In this document: positions 1-11,900 of the stretch, in pieces
How positions within the stretch are numbered: the stretch's first letter is position 1
Layout of the letters: the number at the start of each line of letters is the position of its first letter
Source of the DNA: Tethya wilhelma
Lineage: Eukaryota; Porifera; Demospongiae; Tethyida; Tethyidae
Assembly: GCA_964030475.1 (NCBI GenBank)
Contig: CAXIPT010000007.1
Span: 3,376,657-3,440,656 of the forward strand
Direction of reading: 5' to 3'
Length of the DNA stretch: 64,000 nucleotides
Notes under the pieces: generated by a model
Database searches by the model: none
Seen by the model: the letters and a program-made list of their open reading frames with translations, nothing else
Told to the model about the DNA's origin: nothing
Translations under genes and position numbers: made by a program

Positions 1-349
1 GTGCTCAACATTATCGTGAATTCTAGTTTGAGTTATCAAGAAACACTCCCGTTTGTGGCTTAATTCAGGTTGCTGGTAATCCTGAAATTGTAAGCCTTCT
101 AGGAGATATTGCTGATGGTGCTGACTTGACACATCCATCACTTAAACATGAGCTGTTGATGCTTCAACAGCATGCACCAGTACTAGCCTCATTCATCCTA
201 TGTATCTCGTGGTGGAAGCCTCCCTTCAGATATGAGTACATGACCTCATAGATCACTTAAAGTCTCTGCTCCTATCCCCTTTCTCTACCTTACCAGCTTA
301 TCCTCCTCCTCCTGCCACTTCAACTTGCAAGTTAAGCTTCTTTCCCACA
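1..349 (+). other. Possible fragment of unknown coding sequence
   Basis: Bases about 48-256 read as an open frame on the plus strand (GNPEIVSLLGDIADGADLTH and onward) ending at a TAG near 257. No start or splice context is visible inside the window. It may belong with the broken transposase-like ORF that follows. No function assigned. Confidence 0.2.
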
Positions 350-900
350 TTGCCAAGTGTTCATAATGTTGGCGTGTACCAGGAAGATGCCCGGTCAACA
401 AGCCAGGATGATCAGGATTCTTGCAGAAAGTATTCCCACAGCCATCCCACTCTCACATCAGGAATCGCCACAATATTTTGCAAGCATGAGATATGTTATA
501 GATTTGATGTGTTGAAGTCCCATTCCAGATCTTTCTAACAGGATTCACTACTCCACCACAGAAATCATTTACAACAATGCCTGAAAGCTCCACCAGCCAG
601 TATGCCCTGAACCAAGAGCCCGATTTTTTTTTCGAAACACTAGGTTTTTTGTTAACCAATTCCACTGATGAGAACATAAAAGGATGTTCGAGTGGTTATA
701 ACCTTGACCAGTACACCACACTTGACATTGTTAGAATTAACTCTCAGATTAGTGAGCAAGCTAATTCTGGACTACAATGGATCAGAGGCCAAGTTGCTTA
801 CATGAAACCAAACAATTTTGTGTTCCACGTTTCTTTGTTCCTTGCACTACATAACATAGATAAACAGGCCCACCTTAACATTTCTCGATTGCATTTGTAA
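350..900 (+). pseudogene. Broken transposase-like ORF fragment
   Basis: The open part runs from 577 to the stop at 898-900, about 107 codons. Just upstream, 560-600 can be read in another frame as IIYNNA-stop-KLHQ, followed by YALNQEP in the open frame. The same signature (VIYDNCCNLHNY..LNREP) occurs at 46859-46958, so both are remains of one repeated protein family. The open part continues with a GCSSGYNLDQY segment and a QANSGLQWIRGQVAYMK segment. The shift and stop show decay. I do not recognise the family with certainty; a KDZ- or MULE-like transposon protein is my best guess. The left edge of the 2.4 kb tandem repeat falls inside this ORF at about 856. Confidence 0.45.
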
Positions 901-2950
901 CTTGACATGTGTTGAATATATTTTAAGGGTCAATGCAGAGCCATCCATTGTTGAATGACTCAAATATCTAATAGTGGAAGGGAAAATAAGCTATCCATTA
1001 TTGGATGACACAAAACATCCAAACATGGATGTGGATATCAGCCATCCATTATTGGAAGACACAAAACATCCAAATGTGGATGATAATAGTTTACCTCATT
1101 CTCTATAGAGTTAACAGACATAAAATCATCCACTTTTGGATGAAAATTTCATTCAACGCAATATACATCCAGTAATGGATGAATATTTGAGGTCTAAAAT
1201 CATCCAAAGATGGATGCAGAACATAACTCTAAAAGCACCTAGGAACAAGGCTAATATTAAAAATTTTATCAACAACACTTGTTTAGTTATTGAGGATACC
1301 TACTGTTTTCATTCTGACCTCGGTAGGTGAATGACAGTTTGAACAATTTGTTGGAAAAGACAAAATTTCATCTGCAGTGACTGCTGAACTCATTTTCTCA
1401 CCAGATGTATCTGACTATAATAAAAAAACATAGAATAAAAAAATGCTAGTAGTAAGTGTACTACAGACTGAGATTACACTATAATCATTTTACCTCTAAA
1501 GGAGCATTGATTCCAAGGGATTTATTCTGTGACTCACTCCGAGTATAGTGGACACAAACAAGATGAGGATCTGAGTCTGGTGCTAGTGGGTTTTCAATGA
1601 AGCTATTTCCAGTAGGATCATCCAAAGTCTATTAAAACATTACATATAATAATCATACACAAGGCCAGCTTACTAATGATTTAACTTAAATTAGCAGAGC
1701 TCTTGTAATTAGTATTCATTTAGTCATGCAGAATTGTAATTAAGCAGAGCAGAAGGGAGACCCTTGATGTTTCAGGCAATTACAGAGTCAAATAAATTAA
1801 TAGACATTTACACATGTGACTGCCTTCAAACAAAGTTACACAGGACTGTAAGTATGCACTTTTGCATACTACCATACATACTATCACCGCACTATTGTTT
1901 ATACAAAGTGTCATAACACTGAAAATGTGACCCACAGCATAGACTAACTATCCATCGTATAAGTCAATAAACTTTACCTGACAAGTTTCAAAAGGCTTTT
2001 TTTAGCCTCCTTTGCTCCACACAAATTACATAGCATATGGGTAGGGTTTTGAACACTACCTACACTACTCTGCTCTAAAACAACATCATAGTGTAAATGT
2101 AATTACTCAGGCGAAACAACCGATAGAGTAAGCGACCAATTAACAGACGCATCAATAATCAGACACTATTTACTGGCTTGTCTGTTGGTGCTGCTGCCTA
2201 ACTAGTGCTACCACAAGAGAGATTACCTCTGCTTGTGTAAACTTCAAGCCCTACCCAATCACCTGTAAGGCTTCATGTCATCATAAAGGGGTGTGTCCGA
2301 AGACTGCAGTTTTTGGCAAAATCATCTCACATTGGACGTCGGTTCTAGGAGGCCTTGAAACCTACGCCAGAGCTACCAAATCTTAAGATCTACACGTTCA
2401 TTCAAGTAACTATGTCCCAACATATAGCTGTCATGTCAACGAGGTCAAATGATCAAAAATCGGCAATAATTTTTACTATTCCCAGTACGGTAGTACTGGG
2501 TACATAGGAATGGCACGGATGGCCTATTAGCGCAATACAAATATTCACGCGAATAACTCTGCAAAAACTGAGCGCTTGCCACTAAAAGGCTTCTCAAGCT
2601 ACTATTTAGCTCATTCTCTTTCCAATAAGCCCAAAAACATGGCCTAAAACCATCGCTAAAGTACCAAACTAAAATATGCCAAACCTCTAATTTTCTCCAT
2701 CTTCTTCTTCTTCTTCTTCTTCTATCATGGCTCAACTTTTCTCAAAGACTGTTCACTTTCAGAAGCTGATTCTTGAACGAATAAACTTGGTATCTTTGTC
2801 TTCATGTGCTTTTGGTATCGTTTTTCTGTGTCTCTCGTTAGGTGGCTAGATACACGGCGAAAAGCGCCTTCTCCGTATGGCAGCCATTCATTTCTACGCT
2901 CATGCATAATTCATTAGCTACTAGAAAATTTCAAATTGACGACCCTTTTC
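856..2950. repeat. Tandem duplication, copy A (offset 2415 bp)
   Basis: From about 856 this segment is nearly identical to 3271-5347 at a constant offset of 2415 bp, later disturbed by small indels (for example extra bases near 4155 and 4530). It contains the CATCCA/TGGATG palindrome array, ZPR1 exon 5 and the start of a composite element. The space between copies (2951-3270) is the rest of that element. Confidence 0.9.
942..1216. repeat. Array of eight CATCCA-N4-TGGATG palindromes, copy A
   Basis: Eight 16-base units begin at 942, 992, 1016, 1043, 1067, 1127, 1166 and 1201. Each has the stem CATCCA...TGGATG around a four-base loop, and the loops vary (TTGT, TTAT, AACA, TTAT, AATG, CTTT, GTAA, AAGA). 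Three units have one stem mismatch. Spacing between starts is irregular, 24 to 60 bases, so this is not a simple tandem repeat. It lies in a ZPR1 intron or beyond its visible 3' part. Function unknown. Confidence 0.85.
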
Positions 2951-5900
2951 CAGATATAAGTGTGTGTTATTTGGAATCTGAATATTCGCTGCCTGCCTGC
3001 TTTACCTGAAGATTTCTGGTTGTGCTGAGCTCTCTGTAATCTTTCAGTCTTCAATATTTAGGAGGTGAATAGACTACTTTAATGTTACACTTATTATGTT
3101 GTTGTCATTATAAGAAGATGAGTAAAGCTAGTAAATTTTGTTGGATACACTCCAGCCTCCAGTGCTGAGATGTTTCACTTTACTAATAGCATACCAGTAG
3201 ATTATACAAGCTATAATATTCATACTGATATATAGAGTATAAGTAACTACCGTATATATACACACAAACTATAGATAAACAGGCCCACCTTAACATTTCT
3301 CGATTGCATTTGTAACTTGACACGTGTTGAATATATTTTAAGGGTCAATGCAGAGCCATCCATTGTTGAATGACTCAAATATCTAATAGTGGAAGGGAAA
3401 ATAAGCTATCCATTATTGGATGACACAAAACATCCAAACATGGATGTGGATATCAGCCATCCATTATTGGAAGACACAAAACATCCAAATGTGGATGATA
3501 ATAGTTTACCTCATTCTCTATAGAGTAAACAGACATAAAATCATCCACTTTTGGACGAAAATTTCATTCAACGCAATATACATCCAGTAATGGATGAATA
3601 TTTGAGGTCTAAAATCATCCAAAGATGGATGCAGAACATAACTCTAAAAGAACCTAGGAACAAGGCTAATATTAAAAATTTTATCAACAACACTTGTTTA
3701 GTTATCGAGGATACCTACTGTTTTCATTCTGACCTCGGTAGGCGAATGACAGTTTGAACAATTTGTTGGAAAAGACAAAATTTCATCTGGAGTGACTGCT
3801 GAACTCATTTTCTCACCAGATGTATCTGACTATAATAAAAAAACATAGAATAAAAAAATGCTAGTAGTAAGTGTACTACAGACTGAGATTACACTATAAT
3901 CATTTTACCTCTAAAGGAGCATTGATTCCAAGGGATTTATTCTGTGACTCACTCCGAGTATAGTGGACACAAACAAGATGAGGATCTGAGTCTGGTGCTA
4001 GTGGGTTTTCAATGAAGCTATTTCCAGTAGGATCATCCAAAGTCTATTAAAACATTACATATAATAATCATACACAAGGCCAACTTACTAATGATTTAAC
4101 TTAAATTAGCAGAGCTCTTGTAATTAGCATTCATTTAGTCATGCAGAATTGTAAAATATGTAATTAAGCAGAGCAAAAAGGAGACCCTTGATGTTTAGGC
4201 AATTACAGAGTCAAATAAATTAATAGACATTTACACATGTGACTGCCTTCAAACAAAGTTACACAGGACTGTAAGTATGCACTTTTGCATACTACCATAC
4301 ATACTACCACCGCACTATTGTTTATACAAAGTGTGATAACACTGAAAATGTGACCCACAGCATAGACTAACTATCCATCGTATAAGTCAATAAACTTTAC
4401 CTGACAAGTTTCAAAAGGCTTTTTTTAGCCTCCTTTGCTCCACACAAAGTTACATAGCATATGGGTAGGGTTTTGAACACTACCTACACTACTCTGCTCT
4501 AAAACAACATCATAGTGTAAATGTAATTACTCGCATGACCTTTCCACAGGCGAAACAACCGATAGAGTAAGCGACCAATTAACAGACGCATCAATAATCG
4601 GACACTATTTACTGACTTGTCTGTTGGTGCTGCTGCCTAACTAGTGCTACCACAAGATAGATTACCTCTGCTTGTGTAAACTTCAAGCCCTACCCAATCA
4701 CCTGTAAGGCTTCATGTCATCATAAAGGGGTGTGTCCGAAGACTGCAGTTTTTGGCAAAATCATCTCACTTTGGACGTCGGTTCTAGGAGGCCTTGAAAC
4801 CTACGCCAGAGCTACCAAATCTTAAGATCTACACGTTCATTCTTTCTATTGTTTATATTCCAAGAGGAAAGCTGGTTTCAAGTAACTATGTCCCAAACAT
4901 ATAGCAGTCATGTCAACAAGGTCAAATGATCAAAAATCGGCAATAATTTTTACTATTTTCCCTATAATTCCCAATACGGTAGTAATGGGTACATAGGAAT
5001 GGTACGTATGGCCTAGCTCATTCTCTTTCTAATGAGCCTAAAAACATGGCCTAAAACTATCGCAAAAGAACTTAACTAAAACATGCCAAACCTCCAATTT
5101 TCTCCATCATCTTCCTTTCATTACACTTCTTCCAAAGGCAACTGAAGACAAATATACCAAGGTTATTCGTTCATGAATCAGCTTCTGAAAGTGAGTGGTC
5201 TCTGCATCTAGAATGGAATCAGTTTTGCATGTCTTTCATTCAGTTGCTAGATACAACGCAAAAAGTGCTTTCTCCATATGGTAGCTATTAATTTCTATAC
5301 TAGTGAATTAGCTACAAGGGAAATCAAATTGACGACCGTTTCCACACAGACCGGTGCACATTATTGTAGCTGTGCTAAACTATAGTCACAAAATACGAAC
5401 AGTTTGGACTTTATTAGGTCGATGGCCCATGTAAAACTGGTATCCAACCATCATATTATAAGCAAAGTTTTGTCCATGTGTGTGTGTGTGTGTGTAACGG
5501 AGGGTCACCGGAAGTGATGCGACCTCGAGCTAAAACGCTACTTTTTCTTTGGACTGTGAAAAATGCAAGCTATAAAAAGTGTGCCTAGAGAACAAGCTTA
5601 GATAGTACTAGCCTAGGATAGAATCACAGGCGCTACAAGTAAGGCTAACTTTTTTTGAGATCGCTGACAAGGCTTACCAGTGGCGTATGTATCCGACGAA
5701 GAAGCGTGATAGAGAAGCCGATCTTTCACAAAAGAAGCGCAGTGAGGGGAGAAATTTCGCTTCTAGGAGTCTGCTTCTCTGTCGCTGTACACGAAACACA
5801 GCTAGCCAGATAACGAGTTTCTTTGACAGCTGATTACAAAAATGGCGGAAGTCGGAAAAGGGTCGTTTGTGACGTCACGTAGTGAGGTAAATTCCTGAGC

Positions 5901-8900
5901 TGGCCAAAGCAAAGTAGCACTAAGCAGTGCATGTACACATGCAGCATTCAATTGATTATGCCAGTATTGATGTGATTGTTGTGTGTTGCTTCAACTGCAA
6001 TGGTTGTCCTAAGCCAACTGACCATACACAATAGCTTTGCTCATCAATTTTATCTTACTATTGTTTGAGTTATAGTAACTGATCCTATAAACATACACAA
6101 ACAAGGAGTGAGCGAGCGAAGCGAGCCCCACTCCTTGTAGAAAATAAAAAAAATATATAGTTGCAAGGATTATGCATTAAACCTTTAACCATATAGTCCA
6201 CAACACTCAGTACTACCCATATATCCCTCTGGGGTGCTACTGCCAACTTCCCCATTGCAGCCTTACTTTAATGCAATCTCTATATAATAATATTGCCTTA
6301 TTATGCCCTAGCCCTACCGCTACCCTTAGTCCTATATAGTCACAGCCTCCCAGTCTCTAGCTGGTGCTTCGTACAATCCACATATTATACTGTAAAGCCG
6401 GAAACTATTATGAGGATCCTATTTTGGCAAAATTGGCAAATTTCTCCAAATCGCCAAAGTTAAATCCGTCAAAATTTATTGTTCAAATATGAACATGCGC
6501 TAGTGTGATCCAGATAGAAGGGTTTAGAACGCTTTCTTCACAGTACTTCATGAAAATAAGCTTGAGACTTGCTACGAAGGTGCAGAGATTACTAGGCAAT
6601 GGGGCAATAGCATCGCTTTTCAAAGCTTTGTTGCCTGGCTAAAAATTTAGTTGCTTGGCAATATCGTAGTGCGTTAGCCACTTCCGTATTTTTTACACTG
6701 ACAGAAGTTTCACTTTAGTAAAAGAAAAACAAAAAGAAGGCGTATATGCGTAGCTACTATACTTATTTCACGTTGTATGATGTGATGTGCTTTCAATGTT
6801 TCATTCGCCAAAATTAAAGTTTGCCAATATCGATTGAGCTCCCTTTCGGTAAATTCAATTCCCGCCAAAATAACCGGCTACTACTCCATATATTCATATA
6901 CTATTTATTAGGATAGTGTTTACATCTGCCAGCAACCCTTTACCATTGCCTTAGACAATTTACAGTGAAGTACACACAAATGCTAGGTTAGCTCATTATG
7001 ATATATCCAAGAAAAAAATATAACAAACAAGTAAAAAAAATGCATTAGAAATGTAGTAAGAACATAGGAATTGCTAAATCATAAAAGGGTGAGCAAATAA
7101 GATAGGAATGGTTGTCAGTTGAGTGAGCTAGGAATTCATTACCCTGTACACTTTGTCATTGAGCTAGGGATATGAACATAACTGAGACACATAGGAATAA
7201 CCTACTATGATTCCTAATGTTTTTCATATTTGTTTTCACTGGATTTAGCTAGCTGTAGAGGTACCAAGCATGTTTTAAGGTGGTTTTCTTTAATAGGGGC
7301 TCAGGCTGTAGCTCATTGTGATGTGTATGACAATGACGGTAGTAAAAGGACATGAGAATAACTTCACGGAACATGAGGATCTACCATACTGAGAATACAT
7401 GGACCCAGAGCCAGAAAACTCAATTTTAAAACGCAAATGAAATTAACAGTAGTCATGAGAAACATTTAATTTTTCCCATTGTCTGTACTGTACAGTTGCA
7501 GGCCAGCATCCAAATTGAATAATTCAGCTATAGCTGCTTTTCCTTGTCAAAGAGTCTATCTTTGGACTATTACAGTAAGCCAAAATAAGCTTTTTCAAGC
7601 ATGTAATGTAAGAAATAAGCACTGTAATATATAGCAGAGTATCTAGCGAAAATATTTCTGTATGTCAGCAAATTGACAAACATATGTAGCATATTAATGC
7701 ATGGCTTGGATTTGGGCTAGAATTGCTAAACAGCTTATTTTTTGTATCACCATGAAAGCTGTATAATAATGGCAATAAACTGTGGTTTCTCGCCAAAACC
7801 AGCTGGCAAAACCTGTGCCATGTTATCTTTGGCGGTTTGGAGCACGAAACTGAGGTAACTAATGGTAAACCATGCAATCGTGGTTTTACTGCAGATTTCC
7901 ACTGTTACGTTTTTTACCTGGGGTGTGATAAGCATGTGTGAATGACAATATCTTCTATGATGCAAAGTGATAAACAAAAAGAGTCAGTTAGCTTACTGAA
8001 TTTTAGAACAATTAACCTTAAAAATGATACTTTGAAAGTGATATGCCACTATAACCTACTAGGCTGCATACCACACTTCTCAAAAATTCTTTAGCAGTAC
8101 ATAGATCAGTTAAATATTCGACTTACCATACTAAAGGGATATTCCAGGTCAATACATTGATGAAGTTTAACAATAAACTCTTTGAGTTTTTCAGCTAACT
8201 CCGGCTGTAATGTCTATAAATATTAGCAAATGCACAGTAAAATACACTGACCACATTCACTTGGCTTGTGTAGATAACAACAATAGTAATTGGCCTATAC
8301 CGTAAAGTGGGAAAGTTTTGCGGTGTCAAACTTTCGCGGATGTCTCTAGTCAAACATTATTGCGGTTTAACTTTTACGGATGAGCTGTGCAAGCCCATAC
8401 TAATACATTATGGAAAATTTCGCCGAAAAAAAACTGGCACTGATGGATTGTGATCGACGAAAACCACGAAAGTTAAACCCTGCAAAACTTTACTGCTATA
8501 CGATATTGCTTCTGTGCAGGGTCTCCAATCTCACGCGAGTGACATAAAGCGTAGAACCATAGTAGTTCACAACATAAGCAAACTATACATAATTATAAGC
8601 TAAACCAAGCCACATTCGAAGCATTACAACAGAAATGATACATTTCTAAACTGTCTACATGCAATTTTGGGGGTATATATTTTTTGCTTGGACACATGTA
8701 GCACTTTTAGCACTGGCTATATTTCTAATTTTGGGTAGGTGGATAAAACACTCGATCTAAGCAAACTTTTTGTGATACTCACGTGATTTTGGAGACCAGG
8801 CCTTTCCTATGCTTAGCATTATCATAGTGGTGAAAACCAATAGTATGTACCTGTCTAAGAGGCTGATCTTTCTCCAAGTCTCTTATTGCTTGAGACAAAA

Positions 8901-11900
8901 TACTTTCTACAGTAGTGATTAAACCCTTCTGTGTATTGCACGGAATTTCAAAGTCTAGCTCAGGGATACGAACAGTAGCTGAGTCTCCTTTGACAACCAA
9001 GCGATTCAAGCACTGTAATAAAGCACAGAGAAACACCTAGTAATTACAGATACACATACACAGACTAGCTACAGTAACGACTTACACTAGAATCTTGGAC
9101 CTGTAAAGTGTATGTTACCCCCTTTTCTTCAATAGGGGCTCCCGGCTGTAGCTCATTGTGACGAGTATGACAATGAGGACAGTAAAAGGACATGAGAATA
9201 ACTTCACGGAACATGGGAATCTTTGTCAAGAGTAAACGAGTCACACCCTATAGTAATAAAGCAAACTAAATATATAAGTGCAGCCACAAGTACACACAGA
9301 GGATTAAATACGTACAGTAAATTGAGGCAGTTGTAACAGTATTAACACATACACACAGGAAGAGGAAATGCCAAAGGGGAGGGGATACAGACAACACACA
9401 TCACACTTCAGAAGACATGCATTTACTGGTTTTTAAGAATTTATGGCAGTACACTGCCTGAACCTGAGGGTGCAGCCTGGAAGAAAAGGCTACATACATT
9501 CGCATAAATCCTTGGAAACCAGTAGATAAGTTTTACTGTCTCTATACTAATACTACATACACAAAAAATTCATTCTGCTTGCATTTTTTTTGCTAATTTC
9601 TTAGCTAAATTGATCTTACAATTTAGTAGCTTAAACGAGGAGGTCGCGTTTATAACAACGCAATTATTCACCCGCGTTCATTTTGAACCACTTCCGGGGA
9701 GCAGGGTATAAATAGAAAAATCCCCGGCCACCACCTTTGACCTTTTGCGCAGAGGTAAAAAATTCTCATGGCGCTTGCAGAGCTCCATTTTTCTCTTCAC
9801 TACAACTATGCACTATGACGCGTACTTTCCACAAAATACTTGCACAGTAGTAGTGGTTACCAAATAAAAACTACCCGTTATGCTAGTTTGTAAACATTAC
9901 AAAGAATTTGGTTTGTTTCTGTGGTCTTGGTATTCCATGGCAGCCATTGACAATATTGTACAGCAAATCCAAGCAGTAACACTGCCAAAATACAGCTTTG
10001 CACTATTATTTTACAAGATTTAATATTAACAAGAGAGCAAAGGTATAAAACAATACACAATTCTTGTGCTAGTTTCTGCCAGGGCATCACTGAACACCAT
10101 ACCGAGGTGGTACACCATTATTACGAGTACACTTTACTGATATGATGTGAAATAAGTATCTGCAGTGTAACTGGTTTTGCATGACAGGTCAGTCATCATA
10201 GCAGCTACTGCCATCATCTATATACTCAGTGATGCTGCCAGCGGGTAGTGATAATTATACACTCTTTACAATGATTCTCCATCAATTTACAATGATTCTC
10301 CATCAATGATGGGGAAAAAGAGTGTGGGGGTAACACTGTTTTATTCCTTCATATTAACATGGGAGAAAAGAGTGTGGGTACACTGTTTTTTCCCTTCTTA
10401 ACCATGGGGGAAAAGAGTGTGGGGTACACTGTTTTTTCCCTTCTTAACCATGGGAGAAAAGAGTGTATAAAATCCTACATGTAGCTAATCCTGTATAGGA
10501 AGATCATAGTTTTTCAAATGCCTTTGATGTGCCTGTCATCTGTTTTTGATCAATTAACACTTCTTTTTAATAATTAGGGGATAAAGTAGTTTCTTTAAAG
10601 GTTGACAGCTAGCTATGGTGATGTCATTGAAGCTTGACGGGTTTTGATGAGTCTCCCTTGCTTATATAAGCCAGAATTAGTTAGGCAGCTCACTTTTCTC
10701 ACCTAAAGAATTGCCATGGATGAAGAACTAGAAGAATTTAACACCACATGTATCTCTGATAGTGAGGAGAGCATCTTGGAGGATGAGTCACAGAGATGCA
10801 CACCATCCAAAGGTTGGTTAAATATTTTAGAGTGAATAACACCTTTTTTTGTGGTTTTGCTACAAATGTTTCTGAACTACATTATTGTGTAATTTGATTT
10901 CTGTCTTAAATTTCTGTGAAAATTGTGGGAAAGAAGCCTCAGTGTTCTGTATCCAGTGTGCCTATCCATACTGCTCCTGCTGCTCAGACACAAGACATCA
11001 ACACCTAGCCAGAAGGTCCCACACACTTCAATCTAAACTCTCCACCAGTACATCTCAGAGTCTTTGTGATGCAACAACAGCTCACCAACCTTCTATTCTT
11101 GATACAGGTAATCAATAATTATAGCTAATAGGGCACCTGGAGAATTACCAAGAGTTGGGCCACCCTTATGTACATAACTACAGTGTTGGAAAGAGTCTAA
11201 CTTGGGTGTTGTGCATGAGTCCTCTCATGGCTGGAGTGATGGCCAGCTCTGATTTCATTGAGTTGGATGCCACTTTCAAAGCCTCCATTGAGTTGGATTA
11301 CATGATCAATGTAGTCACATTTGATTATAAGACCCTTCAATGTAAGTTAATTATGCTTTTCTGTATATATCACTCAGGGATGCATGAAGAAGAATGACTA
11401 CTTATTCTCTTCCATAGGGATGGTTGTTGCTCGAATCCGACTGAACAAGTTGGATGCTGCTGCTTACACAGTCTGCTTTAATGCACTGTTCCAGAAAGTG
11501 AAGGAGTTACACCCAGACTTTGTGGTAGGAGAAACACTTCTTGGAATTCTTGCTGATTGGTCTGACATCCAAATCAAAGGGCTAGAAGATGCCATTGGTA
11601 AAGAGACAGTCACCAATGTAATGAAAGGTTGTCAGGTAAGTTTACTGTTATGAAATAAAACAGTGTTACCCCCACACTCTTTTTCCCCATCATTGATGGA
11701 GAATCGTTGTAAAGAGTGTATAATTGTATGGAACCGCTGCCAGCCTGTCACTGAAGCACATTTTGAAGTTAGACTGATAAAAAACAACGCACATATATCT
11801 AAACTCAGTACTATTATGCATGATAGTTCTACAAAGTGCTATTTCAATTGAGTTACTAACCTGGACAAGCAACTAATATTCAGTGAAACTGGCCCAACAC

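Larger units (their letters stand above)
3271..5347. repeat. Tandem duplication, copy B
   Basis: Second copy of the unit at 856-2950. It holds the second palindrome array and second ZPR1 exon 5 and ends in a shortened, more mutated copy of the composite element. Confidence 0.9.
10226..11757. mobile_element. TIR-bounded element carrying a transposase-like gene
   Basis: The ends are inverted copies. The left (10226-10355) begins TCAGTGATGCTGCCAGCGG and runs through TATACACTCTTTAC, AATGATTCTCCATCA and GAGTGTGGGGGTAACACTG. The right (about 11655-11757) carries the same words in reverse order and complement and ends CTGTCACTGA. A 20-base unit is doubled in the left end. Between the left end and the gene (10355-10470) is a roughly 65-bp unit repeated about three times (ATGGGAGAAAAGAGTGTGGG). 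No clear target duplication was found. The element sits in ZPR1 intron 1, antisense to it. Confidence 0.7.

Noticed and set aside
2445..2735. Minus-strand ORF with a run of arginines
   Set aside because: The Arg run is the reverse reading of the TCTTC repeat in the composite element; the same shadow appears in other copies.
9878..10090. 70-codon minus-strand ORF with one hydrophobic stretch
   Set aside because: Could be a small membrane peptide, but there is no homologue or splice support, and it lies in the ZPR1 intron near a repeat.
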